Assembly (NCBI RefSeq): GCF_040564635.1
Contig: NZ_CP159837.1
Span: forward strand, 4,637,001 to 4,701,000
Source: Planktothricoides raciborskii GIHE-MW2
GTDB taxonomy: Bacteria; Cyanobacteriota; Cyanobacteriia; Cyanobacteriales; Laspinemataceae
Length of the DNA stretch: 64,000 bases
Reading direction: 5' to 3'
Shown: positions 35,401-45,205 of the stretch, in pieces
Numbering within the stretch: the first letter of the stretch is position 1
Layout: each line of letters begins with the position of its first letter
Notes under the pieces: generated by a model
Told to the model about the DNA's origin: nothing
Seen by the model: only the letters and a program-made list of their open reading frames with translations
Database searches by the model: none
Made by a program: the position numbers and the translations under genes

Positions 35401-36405
35401 GTGGGTTTATCTAAATTAAAAATATCTAAATCGAAACTATCAAACTGGAAATTATTAAGCGGATTCGGGTCTGGTGTCACCAGTGCGCTATTGCTTTCTA
35501 GTCAGGCTTTGAGCAACCAAGTCACGGAAACCAGCACCTCGGCAACCGATGCCCAGATAACATTCTGGGAAGCCATTGTCTTGGGAATGGTTCAAGGACT
35601 CACAGAATTTTTACCCATTAGTAGCACCGCTCATTTAAAAGTTGTGCCGGTTGTCCTCGGTTGGGGAGATCCCGGTGTTTCTTTTACTGCGGTGATTCAA
35701 CTGGGTAGTATTGCCGCCGTCTTGTGGTACTTTTGGGGAGACTTGATCGGATTGACTAAAGGTGCATTCAGTGCTTTACGGGAGCAGAAATACAGCGATC
35801 GCGACCTAAAAATCGTCATCGGCATTGCCCTGGGAACCTTGCCCATCGTTATTTTAGGACTAGGGATTAAATTTAACGCCACCATTGCGGATTTTTATGA
35901 CACAAAAGTCAGAAGTTTATTAGTAATTGCCATTGTTTCCATTATCATGGGGCTATTATTAGGAGTGGCAGAAATATTGGGCAAACGCCAGCGCAACTTT
36001 GAGCAATTGAGCCTCAAAGAGGGGGTCTTAATGGGTTGCGCCCAAGCATTAGCCATTATTCCTGGGGTGTCGCGTTCCGGTTCCACCATTACGTCCGGCT
36101 TATTTATTGGCTTGGAACGGGCTACCGCTGCACGATTTTCTTTTTTATTAGGAATTCCCGCTATTACCTTAGCCGGGTTAGTTGAGCTTAAAGACTTATT
36201 AAGTGAAGGGGTCGGGGGTGTTGGGATGGTGCCATTAATCTGCGGACTCGTCTCATCAGTGGTATTTTCTTATGGCTCGATCGCCTGGTTAATTAAATTC
36301 TTACAAACCCAGAACACCTGGGTATTTGTGGGCTATCGGCTAATTTTTGGTCTGACTATTTTAGGCGCGATCGCTGCCCAAATTTCCTGGACAGTAGGAC
36401 AATAA
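35401..36405 (+). CDS. uppP: Undecaprenyl-diphosphate phosphatase (BacA/UppP)
   Basis: An integral membrane phosphatase that recycles undecaprenyl pyrophosphate for cell wall synthesis. GMVQGLTEFLPISSTAHL holds the catalytic Glu-rich motif and PGVSRSGSTIT the second active-site motif; about eight membrane helices follow. GTG 35401 is preferred because GGAGG lies 5 bases upstream; the frame is open to 35323 but without a ribosome site. Even so the protein has about 55 residues before the first helix, with a hydrophobic, possibly signal-like stretch (GSGVTSALLLSSQALS), which is longer than usual for the family. Confidence 0.93.
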   Translation: MGLSKLKISKSKLSNWKLLSGFGSGVTSALLLSSQALSNQVTETSTSATDAQITFWEAIVLGMVQGLTEFLPISSTAHLKVVPVVLGWGDPGVSFTAVIQLGSIAAVLWYFWGDLIGLTKGAFSALREQKYSDRDLKIVIGIALGTLPIVILGLGIKFNATIADFYDTKVRSLLVIAIVSIIMGLLLGVAEILGKRQRNFEQLSLKEGVLMGCAQALAIIPGVSRSGSTITSGLFIGLERATAARFSFLLGIPAITLAGLVELKDLLSEGVGGVGMVPLICGLVSSVVFSYGSIAWLIKFLQTQNTWVFVGYRLIFGLTILGAIAAQISWTVGQ

Positions 36406-36417
36406 TTCTGTCGGGTG

Positions 36418-36562
36418 TGGGGTGTAATTGATAATTGATAATTAATAATTAATAATTAATAATTAATAATTGATAATTGATAAATTTCTTTAATTGTCAA
36501 TTATCAATTGTTAATTATCAATTATTCCCCCGATGGCGGCCCTACACCCTACACCCCACACC
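36418..36562. repeat. TAATTGATAATTAATAATT tandem/inverted repeat and CCCTACA heptamers
   Basis: A run of AATTAATAATTGATAATT units (36426-36482) is mirrored by TCAATTATCAATTGTTAATTATC (about 36497-36522), able to form a large AT-rich hairpin after uppP. It is followed by GATGGCGGCCCTACACCCTA, the heptamer family. Confidence 0.85.
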
Positions 36563-36604
36563 CTGTCATTTATAAACTTATCCGTTGCTAAATCCCTTGC
36601 GAAA

Positions 36605-37954
36605 ATGAGCGAAATATCTATCCGTCCTGCCCAAATTACCAAAATTATTCCCGATTCCATCGCCGCTGAAATTGGCTTTGAACCGGGCGATCGCCTAATT
36701 TCCATTAATGGCACTCGTCCTCGGGATCTAATTGATTACCAATTTCTTTGTGCCGATGAATTCCTAGAACTGGAAGTTCAAGACACCAAAGGAAAAATTC
36801 ACCAGATAGAAATCGAAAAAGACTACGACGAAGACCTCGGTCTAGAATTTGAAAGCGCCTTATTTGATGGCCTAATTCAATGTAATAATCGTTGTCCTTT
36901 TTGCTTCATCGACCAAAAGCCGCCCGGAATGAGAGACACCCTATATCTCAAAGATGATGACTACCGTCTCAGCTTTTTATATGGGTCTTATCTCACCCTG
37001 ACCAACTTACCAAAAAAAGAATGGGAAAGAATCGAACAAATGCGGCTTTCTCCTCTCTATGTTTCCGTTCATGCCACTGAACCAGAAATCCGCATTCGCT
37101 TACTAAAAAATCCGCGAGCCGGGGACATCCTCAAACAGTTACAATGGTTTAAAGAACGCCGCCTGCAAATTCATGCTCAAGTCGTCGTTTGTCCGGGAAT
37201 TAATGATGGTCAACACTTAGAACAAACTTTATTAGATTTAGCCAAATTTGGCCGGGGTGAAGTGCCAGCAGTGGCATCGGTTGCCGTCGTCCCCGTTGGC
37301 TTAACCAAATTTAGACCCGATGAAGATGAATTAGTCCCGGTCTCTCCCGAAAAAGCCAGAGAAGTGATTCAGCAAGTGCAGAATTTGCAAGCATCTTTTA
37401 GAAAAAAATTAAAATCCACCTTTGCGTGGTTGGCGGATGAATGGTTTTTAATTGCCGGTGAAGAATTGCCCCCGGAATCAGATTATCAAGACTATCCCCA
37501 AATTGATAATGGTGTGGGTTCAATTCGCTTATTTATCCGGCAATTTGAGGAATTAGCTGCTGGAATTTTGCCCAAAGAAGTTACCCCAGAACGGCGTTTA
37601 ACTTGGGTGGTGGGCAATGCGGTGGAAAAAGCCTTTGACCCGATTTGCCAATCCCTGAATCAGGTGCAAGGATTAAAGATACAAGTGGTAGCTTTAAATA
37701 GTGAATTTTGGGGGCAAACTATTAGCGTGACTGGGGTGTTAACCGGCCAAGATTTGTTAATGGGATTGCAAGGGAAAGATTTAGGGGAAGCAATTTTATT
37801 GCCCACGGTGATGCTGAAACATGGTGAAAGTCGATTTTTAGATGATGTCACCGTTGAAGATTTATCCCGTCAACTTCAGGTGCCCGTGTTAATGGTTCAT
37901 AGTGTTGAGGAATTGCTAAATACGGCGATCGCTGACCCATTCTGGAGGAAATAA
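36605..37954 (+). CDS. TIGR03279/DUF512 radical SAM-like protein with N-terminal PDZ domain
   Basis: A 449-residue cyanobacterial protein of the TIGR03279 family. Residues 8-70 form a PDZ-like domain (ITKIIPDSIAAEIGFEPGD). A Cys motif CNNRCPFC (C93, C97, C100) has the CxxxCxxC spacing of radical SAM enzymes, and LYVSVHATEPEIR with IHAQVVVCPGINDG fits the TIM-barrel core. The C-terminal half is DUF512. No substrate is known. ATG 36605 (MSEISIRPAQ) is chosen; the 24 upstream codons are a translation of repeats. Confidence 0.88.
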   Translation: MSEISIRPAQITKIIPDSIAAEIGFEPGDRLISINGTRPRDLIDYQFLCADEFLELEVQDTKGKIHQIEIEKDYDEDLGLEFESALFDGLIQCNNRCPFCFIDQKPPGMRDTLYLKDDDYRLSFLYGSYLTLTNLPKKEWERIEQMRLSPLYVSVHATEPEIRIRLLKNPRAGDILKQLQWFKERRLQIHAQVVVCPGINDGQHLEQTLLDLAKFGRGEVPAVASVAVVPVGLTKFRPDEDELVPVSPEKAREVIQQVQNLQASFRKKLKSTFAWLADEWFLIAGEELPPESDYQDYPQIDNGVGSIRLFIRQFEELAAGILPKEVTPERRLTWVVGNAVEKAFDPICQSLNQVQGLKIQVVALNSEFWGQTISVTGVLTGQDLLMGLQGKDLGEAILLPTVMLKHGESRFLDDVTVEDLSRQLQVPVLMVHSVEELLNTAIADPFWRK

Positions 37955-38008
37955 AATTTTCCAGCTTTACAGCAATTTACTGTTGCATAAACCACAAATT
38001 TTCGTCTG

Positions 38009-38220
38009 TAAGGGCGAAGCATTCGGGCAGTCAATTCTCGGTTTTTACCCTGGAGATAACTGCCCGAATGCAGAAGTGTAAGGGCGAAGCATTCGGGCAG
38101 TCAATTCTCGGTTTTTACCCTGGAGATAACTGCCCGAATGCAGAAGTGTAAGGGCGAAGCATTCGGGCTGCTAATTATCGGGTTTTCCCCTGGAGATAAC
38201 TGCCCGAATGCTTCGCCCCT
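38009..38220. repeat. Three 70-bp tandem hairpin units
   Basis: Units start at 38009, 38079 and 38149. Each has the arms GCATTCGGGCA and TGCCCGAATGC around a loop with CGGTTTTTACCCTGGAG. The first two are nearly identical; the third has several changes and ends with GCTTCGCCCCTA. The same hairpin appears singly at about 4606-4665. The array follows the TIGR03279 gene and precedes (convergently) the Rpn gene. Confidence 0.93.
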
Positions 38221-38241
38221 ACTTGCGGGAATGCTTTGCCT

Positions 38242-39135
38242 CTACCCTTGCAGCCAATTTTCTAAATCAGCCAAACTTTGAAAATAAAAAATTGCCTCGG
38301 TTAAACTTTCTAAATCCGCTAAAGATAGCTGTTCAACTTGACTGATAATTGGCGGGGTAATTTCTCCAAAACGCTTGGATAGTTGACGCATCACGAGGGC
38401 GATCGCTTGTTCAAGTCGTCCTTGTTCCTTGGCATAAGATAGTCGTCCTTTCTCATCTTGCAACATCATCCCCCGGCGATCAACCGCTTCCAATTCTTCT
38501 ACCGTCATCTTCGCTTGGTTAGCCAAATTCAAAGCAAATTCTATTTCCGAGACTTCCCCTAAACTTGGTGGTATTTCCTCTAAAGTAGCCGCTTCTTTGA
38601 GAAAATAAATCCATTTATCGCTTAAAGCACTTAACTCTGAGAGAGTTTTCTTAAATTTGGGCAACTCCACAAATATCAGGCGCAATTCTTTGTCAATACA
38701 GGGAAAGTGTTGCGTTTCTTCTTGAAACACAAATTTGTTGATTACCGGTTGGGTTTGTGGAAACAGCATAAAATCGGTTATTGTCACTGCGATCGCTGGA
38801 TTAAGTAAGGGATAATCCTCCTCTGTAACCAACTGGTTCCTATAGGTTTTTGTCAGATTATAAGCGACTCGTTTGTTAAAAGCGGTCATCGAAGCCACTT
38901 GCATTTCGATCGCCACAATTGACCCGTCCGCTAAAACCGCTTTCACATCTAGATAGGTGTCTTTTAATGTCATCACCTGACCGGGTTTATAGGGGTTGAC
39001 AATGGTTAAGGATTTCATCACTTTCTCTCCCCCATAAACGATCGCATTGAGAAAGCTAATTAAGATTTCTTTACTTTGTTCAGAACCAAAGATTTTTTTA
39101 AAGGCATAATCGACCTTGGGACTAATGAATCTCAT
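38242..39135 (-). CDS. Rpn family recombination-promoting nuclease / putative transposase
   Basis: A 297-residue PD-(D/E)XK nuclease-like protein. MRFISPKVDYAFKKIFGSEQSK is the family N-terminus, and D63 in TYLDVKAVL with IEMQ (77-79 E-M-Q) forms the catalytic core typical of Rpn proteins. A C-terminal helical part contains QAIALVMRQLSKRFGEI. Rpn proteins promote RecA-independent recombination in E. coli; copies are common in cyanobacteria and often strain-variable. The gene is downstream of a candidate ncRNA on the same strand. Confidence 0.88.
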   Translation of the reverse strand: MRFISPKVDYAFKKIFGSEQSKEILISFLNAIVYGGEKVMKSLTIVNPYKPGQVMTLKDTYLDVKAVLADGSIVAIEMQVASMTAFNKRVAYNLTKTYRNQLVTEEDYPLLNPAIAVTITDFMLFPQTQPVINKFVFQEETQHFPCIDKELRLIFVELPKFKKTLSELSALSDKWIYFLKEAATLEEIPPSLGEVSEIEFALNLANQAKMTVEELEAVDRRGMMLQDEKGRLSYAKEQGRLEQAIALVMRQLSKRFGEITPPIISQVEQLSLADLESLTEAIFYFQSLADLENWLQG

Positions 39136-39261
39136 ATTTTTTCCTTTTAAGCCATTAGGGATAGTTATCTAAATTTTACCACAAGGCTTTAGGTGACTTA
39201 ATCACAAGTGAAGCGTCAAGCTAAGGGCGATCGCAAATATATCCAAAAAAATCACAAAAAA

Positions 39262-39482
39262 ATCACAAATAGGCACAGGAGAGCCCCGCCAGAGGGCTCT
39301 CCTGGTGAGTGGGAAGCTATGAGGGTTTTACCTGGCCCGGAGTGGAACTTAACTGCTCCTACTGCTGGTTTTTTCTTGTTTTTTAACCCTTGAGTATCTC
39401 CAAAGAGGAACTCCGGGCCGGGTATCCCTGGTTTAGCTTGGGCTTGTATTACATTGGCCCCAGTTAACCTGAGTGTCTTTAT
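39262..39482 (-). ncRNA. Candidate structured ncRNA, rod-like, upstream of the Rpn gene
   Basis: Going down the minus strand from a predicted start near 39482, nested complementary segments occur in order: AAGCTA (39439-39434), AGGG (39429-39426), GGCCCGGAGT (39419-39410), then ACTCCGGGCC (39343-39334), CCCT (39325-39322) and TAGCTT (39319-39314). They would form an interrupted rod. A perfect 11-bp hairpin CAGGAGAGCCC/GGGCTCTCCTG (39304-39276) and T-runs (39265-39245) follow, resembling a terminator. No open frame fits. The rod with bulges is reminiscent of 6S RNA, but I cannot confirm any family; a leader for the Rpn gene is the alternative. Confidence 0.45.
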
Positions 39483-39488
39483 AACTAT

Positions 39489-39517
39489 ATAATGAGGCTT
39501 TATTCTGGATTTGTCAA
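39489..39517 (-). promoter_or_regulatory. Predicted sigma-70-type promoter of the candidate ncRNA
   Basis: On the minus strand a perfect TTGACA (39517-39512) is followed after 17 bases by CATTAT (39494-39489), 4 of 6 matches to TATAAT. Transcription would start near 39482 and run to the left. Confidence 0.5.
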
Positions 39518-39778
39518 TAGTTTTTATAATATTTTTTTGAAAGTTTATCTAACTGTTAAATTAGGCATTTTTGGCAATTTTTTAGTTATTTTTATGGCGA
39601 CTTTTGCGCTGATGTTCAGCGTGGGTAATTATTTTGATTTGCCCTCGATAAAATAAAATATTTTAAGTCGCGATCGCATTATATCTTTCCTCTAGCTATT
39701 CTCTCGAAAAAAGCGATAGACTTATCTTGGCAAAAAAAGTGATATAAAATAAGTAGTGCGGATTTGAGGAAATAACTT

Positions 39779-40536
39779 ATGGTAATGCAATTACAGCCCC
39801 AAACCGAAGCGGAAATCATTTATCCTAAAAGTGATGGACAACCGATCGCCGATAACACCATTCAATTTCGCTGGATTACCGTCATTTACTACAACTTGGC
39901 TTGGCTATTTGCCGAAAACGATCGGGTTTTCATAGCCGGAGACTTGCTCTGGTATCCAGTGCAGGGAAATAACTAATTAAGCGAAGCCCCGGATTTAATG
40001 GTAGTATTTGGGGTGGAAAAAGGAGACCGAGGTTCTTATCAACAGTGGAAAGAAAATAACATTGCCCCTCAAGTAGTATTTGATATTCTTTCCCCCAGCA
40101 ATACTTTCACCGAAATGGGTCGGAAATATTTTATCAACGGTATGGAGTAGAAGAATACTATCTCTACGACCCGCAGCAAAATAGCTTAACCGGATGGGTA
40201 CGTTCTGAGGAATGGCTAGATGAGATTTCGTCAATTAATGGCTGGGTTTCCCCTCGGTTAGGAATTCGCTTTGAATTGTCATCAGATACTTTCCAGTTAT
40301 ATCTTCCTGACGGGCAACCTTTTGCCGACTATATTCAGGTAAGACTAAAAATTTTATCAGCACAACTGAAACAGGAACGTCAGGCTAAGGAAACTGTATC
40401 AGCACAACTGGAACGGCAACGCGAACGGGCTAAACGTTTAGAGCAATTATTGCGAGAAGCGGGCATCGATCCCGATATTGCATCCGCAACGCTTCGCGAT
40501 ATTGCATCCGCAACGCTTCGCGAACGCAATTCTTAG
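39779..40536 (+). pseudogene. Uma2 family (DUF820) endonuclease pseudogene
   Basis: The gene can be read as three pieces. From ATG 39779 the Uma2 N-terminus runs to an in-frame TAA at 39974-39976. The same frame continues with LSEAPDLMVVFGVEKGDRGSYQQW and PQVVFDILSPSNTF, the PD-(D/E)XK-like core. A one-base deletion near 40125-40140 then shifts the frame, after which YGVEEYYLYDPQQNSL and a C-terminal coiled coil (QLKQERQAKE...) continue to the stop at 40536. A 24-bp duplication gives DIASATLRDIASATLR near the end. Uma2 proteins are abundant and frequently decayed in cyanobacteria. Confidence 0.88.
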
Positions 40537-40618
40537 CAACTCATAAACATTTTTGCTCTCTGATCTCAAAAATTAGAGCAAAAAAAGCGATCGCCTCTGA
40601 GGTAATTTCCCCTTCATG

Positions 40619-40738
40619 CGATCGCAAGGAATAGGGAACGGGAAACGGGGAATGGGAAACGGGGAACGGGGAACGGGGAACGGGGAAAAGTTGCCTATTC
40701 CCTGATAACTGTTCCCTAATAACTATTCCCTTTTTTTT
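40619..40738. repeat. GGGGAAC heptamer run with inverted TTCCCTG partners
   Basis: GGGAATAGGGAACGGGAAACG and repeated GGGGAAC units (40629-40690) are followed by inverted ATTCCCTGATAACTGTTCCC (about 40696-40735), so the block can fold back. Same family as 43080-43455. Confidence 0.85.
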
Positions 40739-40744
40739 ACCGAA

Positions 40745-41020
40745 TTAAGGCCCAGAAAAAACCGCTTCCTGAATATCTTCGCGACTTAAAGAATACTTAA
40801 AAGAACGCTTAATATCTTGATTACCACCAGCGGCATTAATATAGCGGACATTAATCTGATCTATATCCAGTTCTATCTCAGCTTTCCAGGTGGGTTTTTC
40901 CACATACCAAATACTTAACTCATCGCGGCTTTGTTCGCATCCCATATCGCGCAGCCATTGCTCGATATCAGGGAGAGGATGGTTATAGAGAGGAGTGGTC
41001 GGTGCCAGTTTAGTCATCAT
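40745..41020 (-). CDS. DUF3143 domain protein
   Basis: A 91-residue protein of the cyanobacterial DUF3143 family: LYNHPLPDIEQWLRDMGCEQ, then LSIWYVEKPTWKAEIELDIDQI and FKYSLSREDIQEAVFSGP. Function is unknown. It lies 110 bp downstream of the J-domain gene on the same strand; the pairing is seen in other cyanobacteria as far as I recall. The second Met (41017) may be the start. Confidence 0.85.
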   Translation of the reverse strand: MMTKLAPTTPLYNHPLPDIEQWLRDMGCEQSRDELSIWYVEKPTWKAEIELDIDQINVRYINAAGGNQDIKRSFKYSLSREDIQEAVFSGP

Positions 41021-41130
41021 TTAATTCTAAGCATGAATATATGCGATCATTCTATGACTTATTGAATTGACATTGGACAAAATCATCAGAGAACTCAGAT
41101 AGATTCCCCGGTAAGCAGTGGTAAAGTGCT

Positions 41131-41676
41131 TTAGCCCGGAGGCAAACACAAGCAGCTAACGGTTTGAAACGCCGTATCTCCTCGGATAACCGCGATCGCG
41201 ATCGCCAGCATAATACAGCCCAAAACCGTAATAGCCATAAAAAACAGCGCCGAAATCTCCCCAGCGGATAACGGACGATCCACAGGTTCCAGGGACGATG
41301 ACTGCGACGAAGGTCGAGCATAAGCGCGATTAGATGCTAACCCCTGCCGAAGCTGATGTTCATAAATCTTTTGCTGATAAAAACGCAACTGTTGATCGTA
41401 AATCGCCCGCTGCCGGGGATCGCTCAGAATCCCGTAAGCTTCCTTCACCTCTTGAAACTTTTCCTTAGCCAAATCCGAAGGCAAATTAGTCGTATCTGGG
41501 TGATAGCGCTTACTAAATTCCCAGTACGCCTTGCGAATTTCCACTATCGACGCCGAATATGACAATCCCAGCACCGTGTAATAATTCTGTAACTCCTCGG
41601 ATGCGGCAGGCATTGCCCACCCACCGTCTGTTTGAGCAGACATCCGCTCTCGATCGTCCTGATTTTGAACCCACAT
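41131..41676 (-). CDS. J-domain protein with a C-terminal membrane segment
   Basis: A 181-residue DnaJ-like protein. The J domain (about residues 31-97) has YYTVLGLSYSASIVEIRKAY, the HPD tripeptide in KRYHPDTTN and EAYGILSDPRQRAIYD. It would stimulate a DnaK ATPase. After a linker, ALFFMAITVLGCIMLAIAIAV forms a single membrane helix, so the J domain is membrane-tethered. Met12 (MSAQTDGG) is an alternative start. Confidence 0.9.
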   Translation of the reverse strand: MWVQNQDDRERMSAQTDGGWAMPAASEELQNYYTVLGLSYSASIVEIRKAYWEFSKRYHPDTTNLPSDLAKEKFQEVKEAYGILSDPRQRAIYDQQLRFYQQKIYEHQLRQGLASNRAYARPSSQSSSLEPVDRPLSAGEISALFFMAITVLGCIMLAIAIAVIRGDTAFQTVSCLCLPPG

Positions 41677-41736
41677 CAGTACAAAGCAAATATCAGTTAG
41701 TTAGTTCTGATATTATGACTCAACTCGACAGAAGTT

Positions 41737-41990
41737 ATTAGTTGGTGGTTGGTGGTTGGTGGTTGTTGCTTGTTGGTTGGTGGTTGGTGGTTGGTTGGGG
41801 AAAGTCGTAGGGGCGAATGGCCATTCGCCCGTACAAAAGAATTATCACTATTCACTATTCACTATTCACTATTCACTATTCACTATTCACTATTCACTAT
41901 TCACTATTCACTTCTCCCCTGCACCTCTGCTCGATGGCGGCTCCCCCCGCTCCCCCGCTCGATGGCGGCTCCCCTGCACCCCTGTTGCCT
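41737..41990. repeat. Tandem repeat block: TTGGTGG, CACTATT nonamers, GATGGCGGCTCCCC
   Basis: TTGGTGG-type heptamers (41740-41797), a GGGGCGAATGGCCATTCGCCC palindrome (41810-41832), about eight ATTCACT nonamer copies (41846-41912) and two GATGGCGGCTCCCC units (about 41932-41972). All three forward frames stay open because the unit lengths keep phase; these frames are not genes. Confidence 0.9.
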
Positions 41991-42040
41991 TTCGATCGCT
42001 AATTCTCGCAATCTCCATACTCTACTCTGGTACAATATAA

Positions 42041-43075
<1,035 letters not shown>

Positions 43076-43077
43076 TC

Positions 43078-43455
43078 AATCAGGGAACAGTTATCAGGGA
43101 ACAGTTATCAGGGAATAGGTAACTTTTCCCCGATCCTTCCCGTTCCCCGTTCCCTATTCCCTGATAACCGAACCCCGTTCCCTCAACAGTTATCAGGGAA
43201 TAGGCAACTTTTCTAGGTAACTTTTCCCCGATCCTTCCCGTTCCCCGTTCCCTATTCCCTGATAACCGAACCCCGTTCCCTCAACAGTTATCAGGGAATA
43301 GGCAACTTTTCCCCGATCCTTCCCGTTCCCCGTTCCCTATTCCCTGATAACCGAACCCCGTTCCCTCAACAGTTATCAGGGAATAGGCAACTTTTCCCCG
43401 ATCCTTCCCGTTCCCCGTTCCCTATTCCCTGATAACCGAACCCCGTTCCCTCAAT
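43078..43455. repeat. 85-bp tandem repeat array after ilvC
   Basis: Units begin with CCTCAACAGTTATCAGGGAA at 43181, 43279 and 43364; a partial CCTCAA follows at 43449. Two periods are 85 bp and one is 98 bp, due to a 13-bp internal duplication (TTTTCTAGGTAAC). Each unit contains GTTATCAGGGAATAGG and the inverted CCTATTCCCTGATAAC, so each forms a hairpin. Confidence 0.93.
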
Positions 43456-43541
43456 GGAAAATTTATGGATAAATCTGCTTTTATGTGTAGAATATTGATG
43501 CCAAAAACCTCTAACACAGATAAAGCAATTTTAACATTATG

Positions 43542-43566
43542 AACTGATTAACAGGGTTAATCAGTT
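43542..43566. terminator. Perfect 11-bp hairpin
   Basis: AACTGATTAAC and GTTAATCAGTT flank a 3-base AGG loop. It lies between ilvC and the minus-strand small gene. There is no adjacent T-run, so it may be a regulator site rather than a terminator. Confidence 0.4.
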
Positions 43567-43688
43567 AATATAAACGACTTAAAACAAAGCTTTTTAGGAA
43601 TCATGGCCTAGTGAAATCAGTAATGATTAACTACAGCCTTATTCCTAATTTTTTTACCTAAAATTTACCAAAAAGTTGAGGAAATTCC

Positions 43689-43910
43689 CTACTTGGTGGA
43701 TTCAGGATCTTGGTCTAACATATTACCTCGATTATCTTTGGTTTTTGTCACCCAATTAGGAACTAATTTCTCCCCAAATTCAACTAAGGTTGTCCGGGCT
43801 TGGGTACTGGCATTTCTCATATTGTCCGGCAATACTGCCACCTTATCGCCAAAGCCAATATAAAGAAAGATGAGAATAACTGAACCGGAAATGAGACTGG
43901 TTTTTAACAT
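43689..43910 (-). CDS. Small membrane protein, 73 aa, unknown function
   Basis: A short protein with one hydrophobic segment, SLISGSVILIFLYIGFG (residues 4-20), followed by a hydrophilic part with RNASTQARTTLVEF and PNWVTKTKDNRG. Codon use looks normal and the shape resembles small conserved cyanobacterial membrane proteins, but I cannot name a family. ATG 43910 has a purine-rich GGGGGAAACT upstream as a possible ribosome site. Confidence 0.65.
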   Translation of the reverse strand: MLKTSLISGSVILIFLYIGFGDKVAVLPDNMRNASTQARTTLVEFGEKLVPNWVTKTKDNRGNMLDQDPESTK

Positions 43911-44164
43911 AGTTTCCCCCGAAATTTAATATTTAATCCTTGACAATCCTTGACAAATGTTTAAGCATTGACCCGGGCGGACATATAATACCTTATATGC
44001 TGACATCATCTGTTCTAATTGTACCCAAATAACTCAAAGTCGGTAAAGACCAAATCATTAGCAAGATTTACCAAGAGAGCAAATGGGTGTCACCAAAGCT
44101 GTGAATGGGGCAAATTCAGCCAAAAATCTAAAATTTAAACGTTTAAAAGAGGTAAAAGGGGACT

Positions 44165-44941
44165 ATGGAAGTTATTCCCGCGATCGATTTACTCGGAGGG
44201 CATTGTGTCCGACTATACCAAGGAGATTACCAACAGTCGGAAACCTTTAATGAAGATCCTGTCACCGTCGCCAAACAGTGGATGAATCAAGGGGCGACTC
44301 GACTGCACTTAGTAGACCTAGATGGGGCGAAAGCGGGAGAACAGCTTAACCTCAAAGCCATTGAAGCGATTGTTAAAGCTATATCCCCAATACCTGTACA
44401 AGTTGGGGGTGGTTTACGCAGTTATGCTGCGGTCAGTAACTTATTGGGTCTAGGGGTGCAGCGAGCCATTCTCGGCACAGTAGCGGTAGAAAATCCTGAC
44501 TTAGTTGGGCAGTTGTGCCAAGAATTTTTGGGACAGATCGCCGTGGGGATTGATGCGCGTAACGGTAAAGTCGCCACTCGTGGTTGGCTGGAAACCTCGG
44601 AAATCATGGCCACGGATTTAGCCAAACGTATGGAAGAATTAGGCGTCGCGACGATTATCTATACCGATATTCATCGGGACGGCACCCTAAAAGGGCCGAA
44701 TATTCCTGCTTTACGGGAAATGGCAGAACATATCGATATTCCCATTGTGGCCTCTGGAGGGGTTAGCTCCCTCACAGATTTACTCTCGTTGTTGTCCCTT
44801 GAACCAATGGGAGTGAATAGTGTGATTGTCGGTCGCGCCCTTTACACGGGTGATGTTTCCCTGAAAGAGGCAATTCAGGCGGTGGGTTCCGGGAGAATTC
44901 AAGATATTCCTCCAGATTTTGGCACTTCTGCTTTGGCTTAA
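44165..44941 (+). CDS. hisA: Phosphoribosylformimino-5-aminoimidazole carboxamide ribotide isomerase
   Basis: HisA catalyses the fourth step of histidine synthesis, an Amadori rearrangement. The 258-residue TIM barrel starts [22 protein letters not shown] with the catalytic Asp8, has [35 protein letters not shown] with the second catalytic Asp, and VASGGVSSL near the end. GAGGTAAAAGGGG upstream of ATG 44165 is a good ribosome site. Confidence 0.96.
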   Translation: MEVIPAIDLLGGHCVRLYQGDYQQSETFNEDPVTVAKQWMNQGATRLHLVDLDGAKAGEQLNLKAIEAIVKAISPIPVQVGGGLRSYAAVSNLLGLGVQRAILGTVAVENPDLVGQLCQEFLGQIAVGIDARNGKVATRGWLETSEIMATDLAKRMEELGVATIIYTDIHRDGTLKGPNIPALREMAEHIDIPIVASGGVSSLTDLLSLLSLEPMGVNSVIVGRALYTGDVSLKEAIQAVGSGRIQDIPPDFGTSALA

Positions 44942-44993
44942 ACGGGGATATTCTGGTTCTACAGTCATTTCAATTAAGATTAATACAATTATA

Positions 44994-45063
44994 TAGGGGC
45001 GCAAGCATTGCGCCCCTACAATATGTTGATTTGCTTCTTTGGGCGCAATGCTTGCGCCCCTGA
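44994..45063. repeat. Two GGGGCGCAAGCATTGCGCCCC elements
   Basis: GGGGCGCAAGCATTGCGCCCC (44997-45017) and GGGCGCAATGCTTGCGCCCC (45041-45060) are near-perfect palindromes of the family that also occurs inside glmU. Confidence 0.9.
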
Positions 45064-45122
45064 TGTATTGTCTCAAGTACAGTTGAAATAGCTATACAGA
45101 ATTTTTGACCGGCAAATACCCA

Positions 45123-45145
45123 CAAAAAAGCCCCTTTACGGGGCT
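45123..45145 (-). terminator. Rho-independent terminator of the porin gene
   Basis: On the minus strand AGCCCC/GGGGCT forms a stem around a 5-base loop, followed by a run of T. It lies about 60 bp beyond the porin stop codon. Confidence 0.85.
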
Positions 45146-45205
45146 AATCGTCAACACAACGGAGAAGTTGACTAATTTGTTGACCAATTTGTCATCGGTA
45201 AAAAA

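Noticed and set aside
38009-38220. CRISPR array
   Set aside because: Units are contiguous 70-bp tandem copies without unique spacers; no cas genes are present. The same reasoning rejects the 43078-43455 array.
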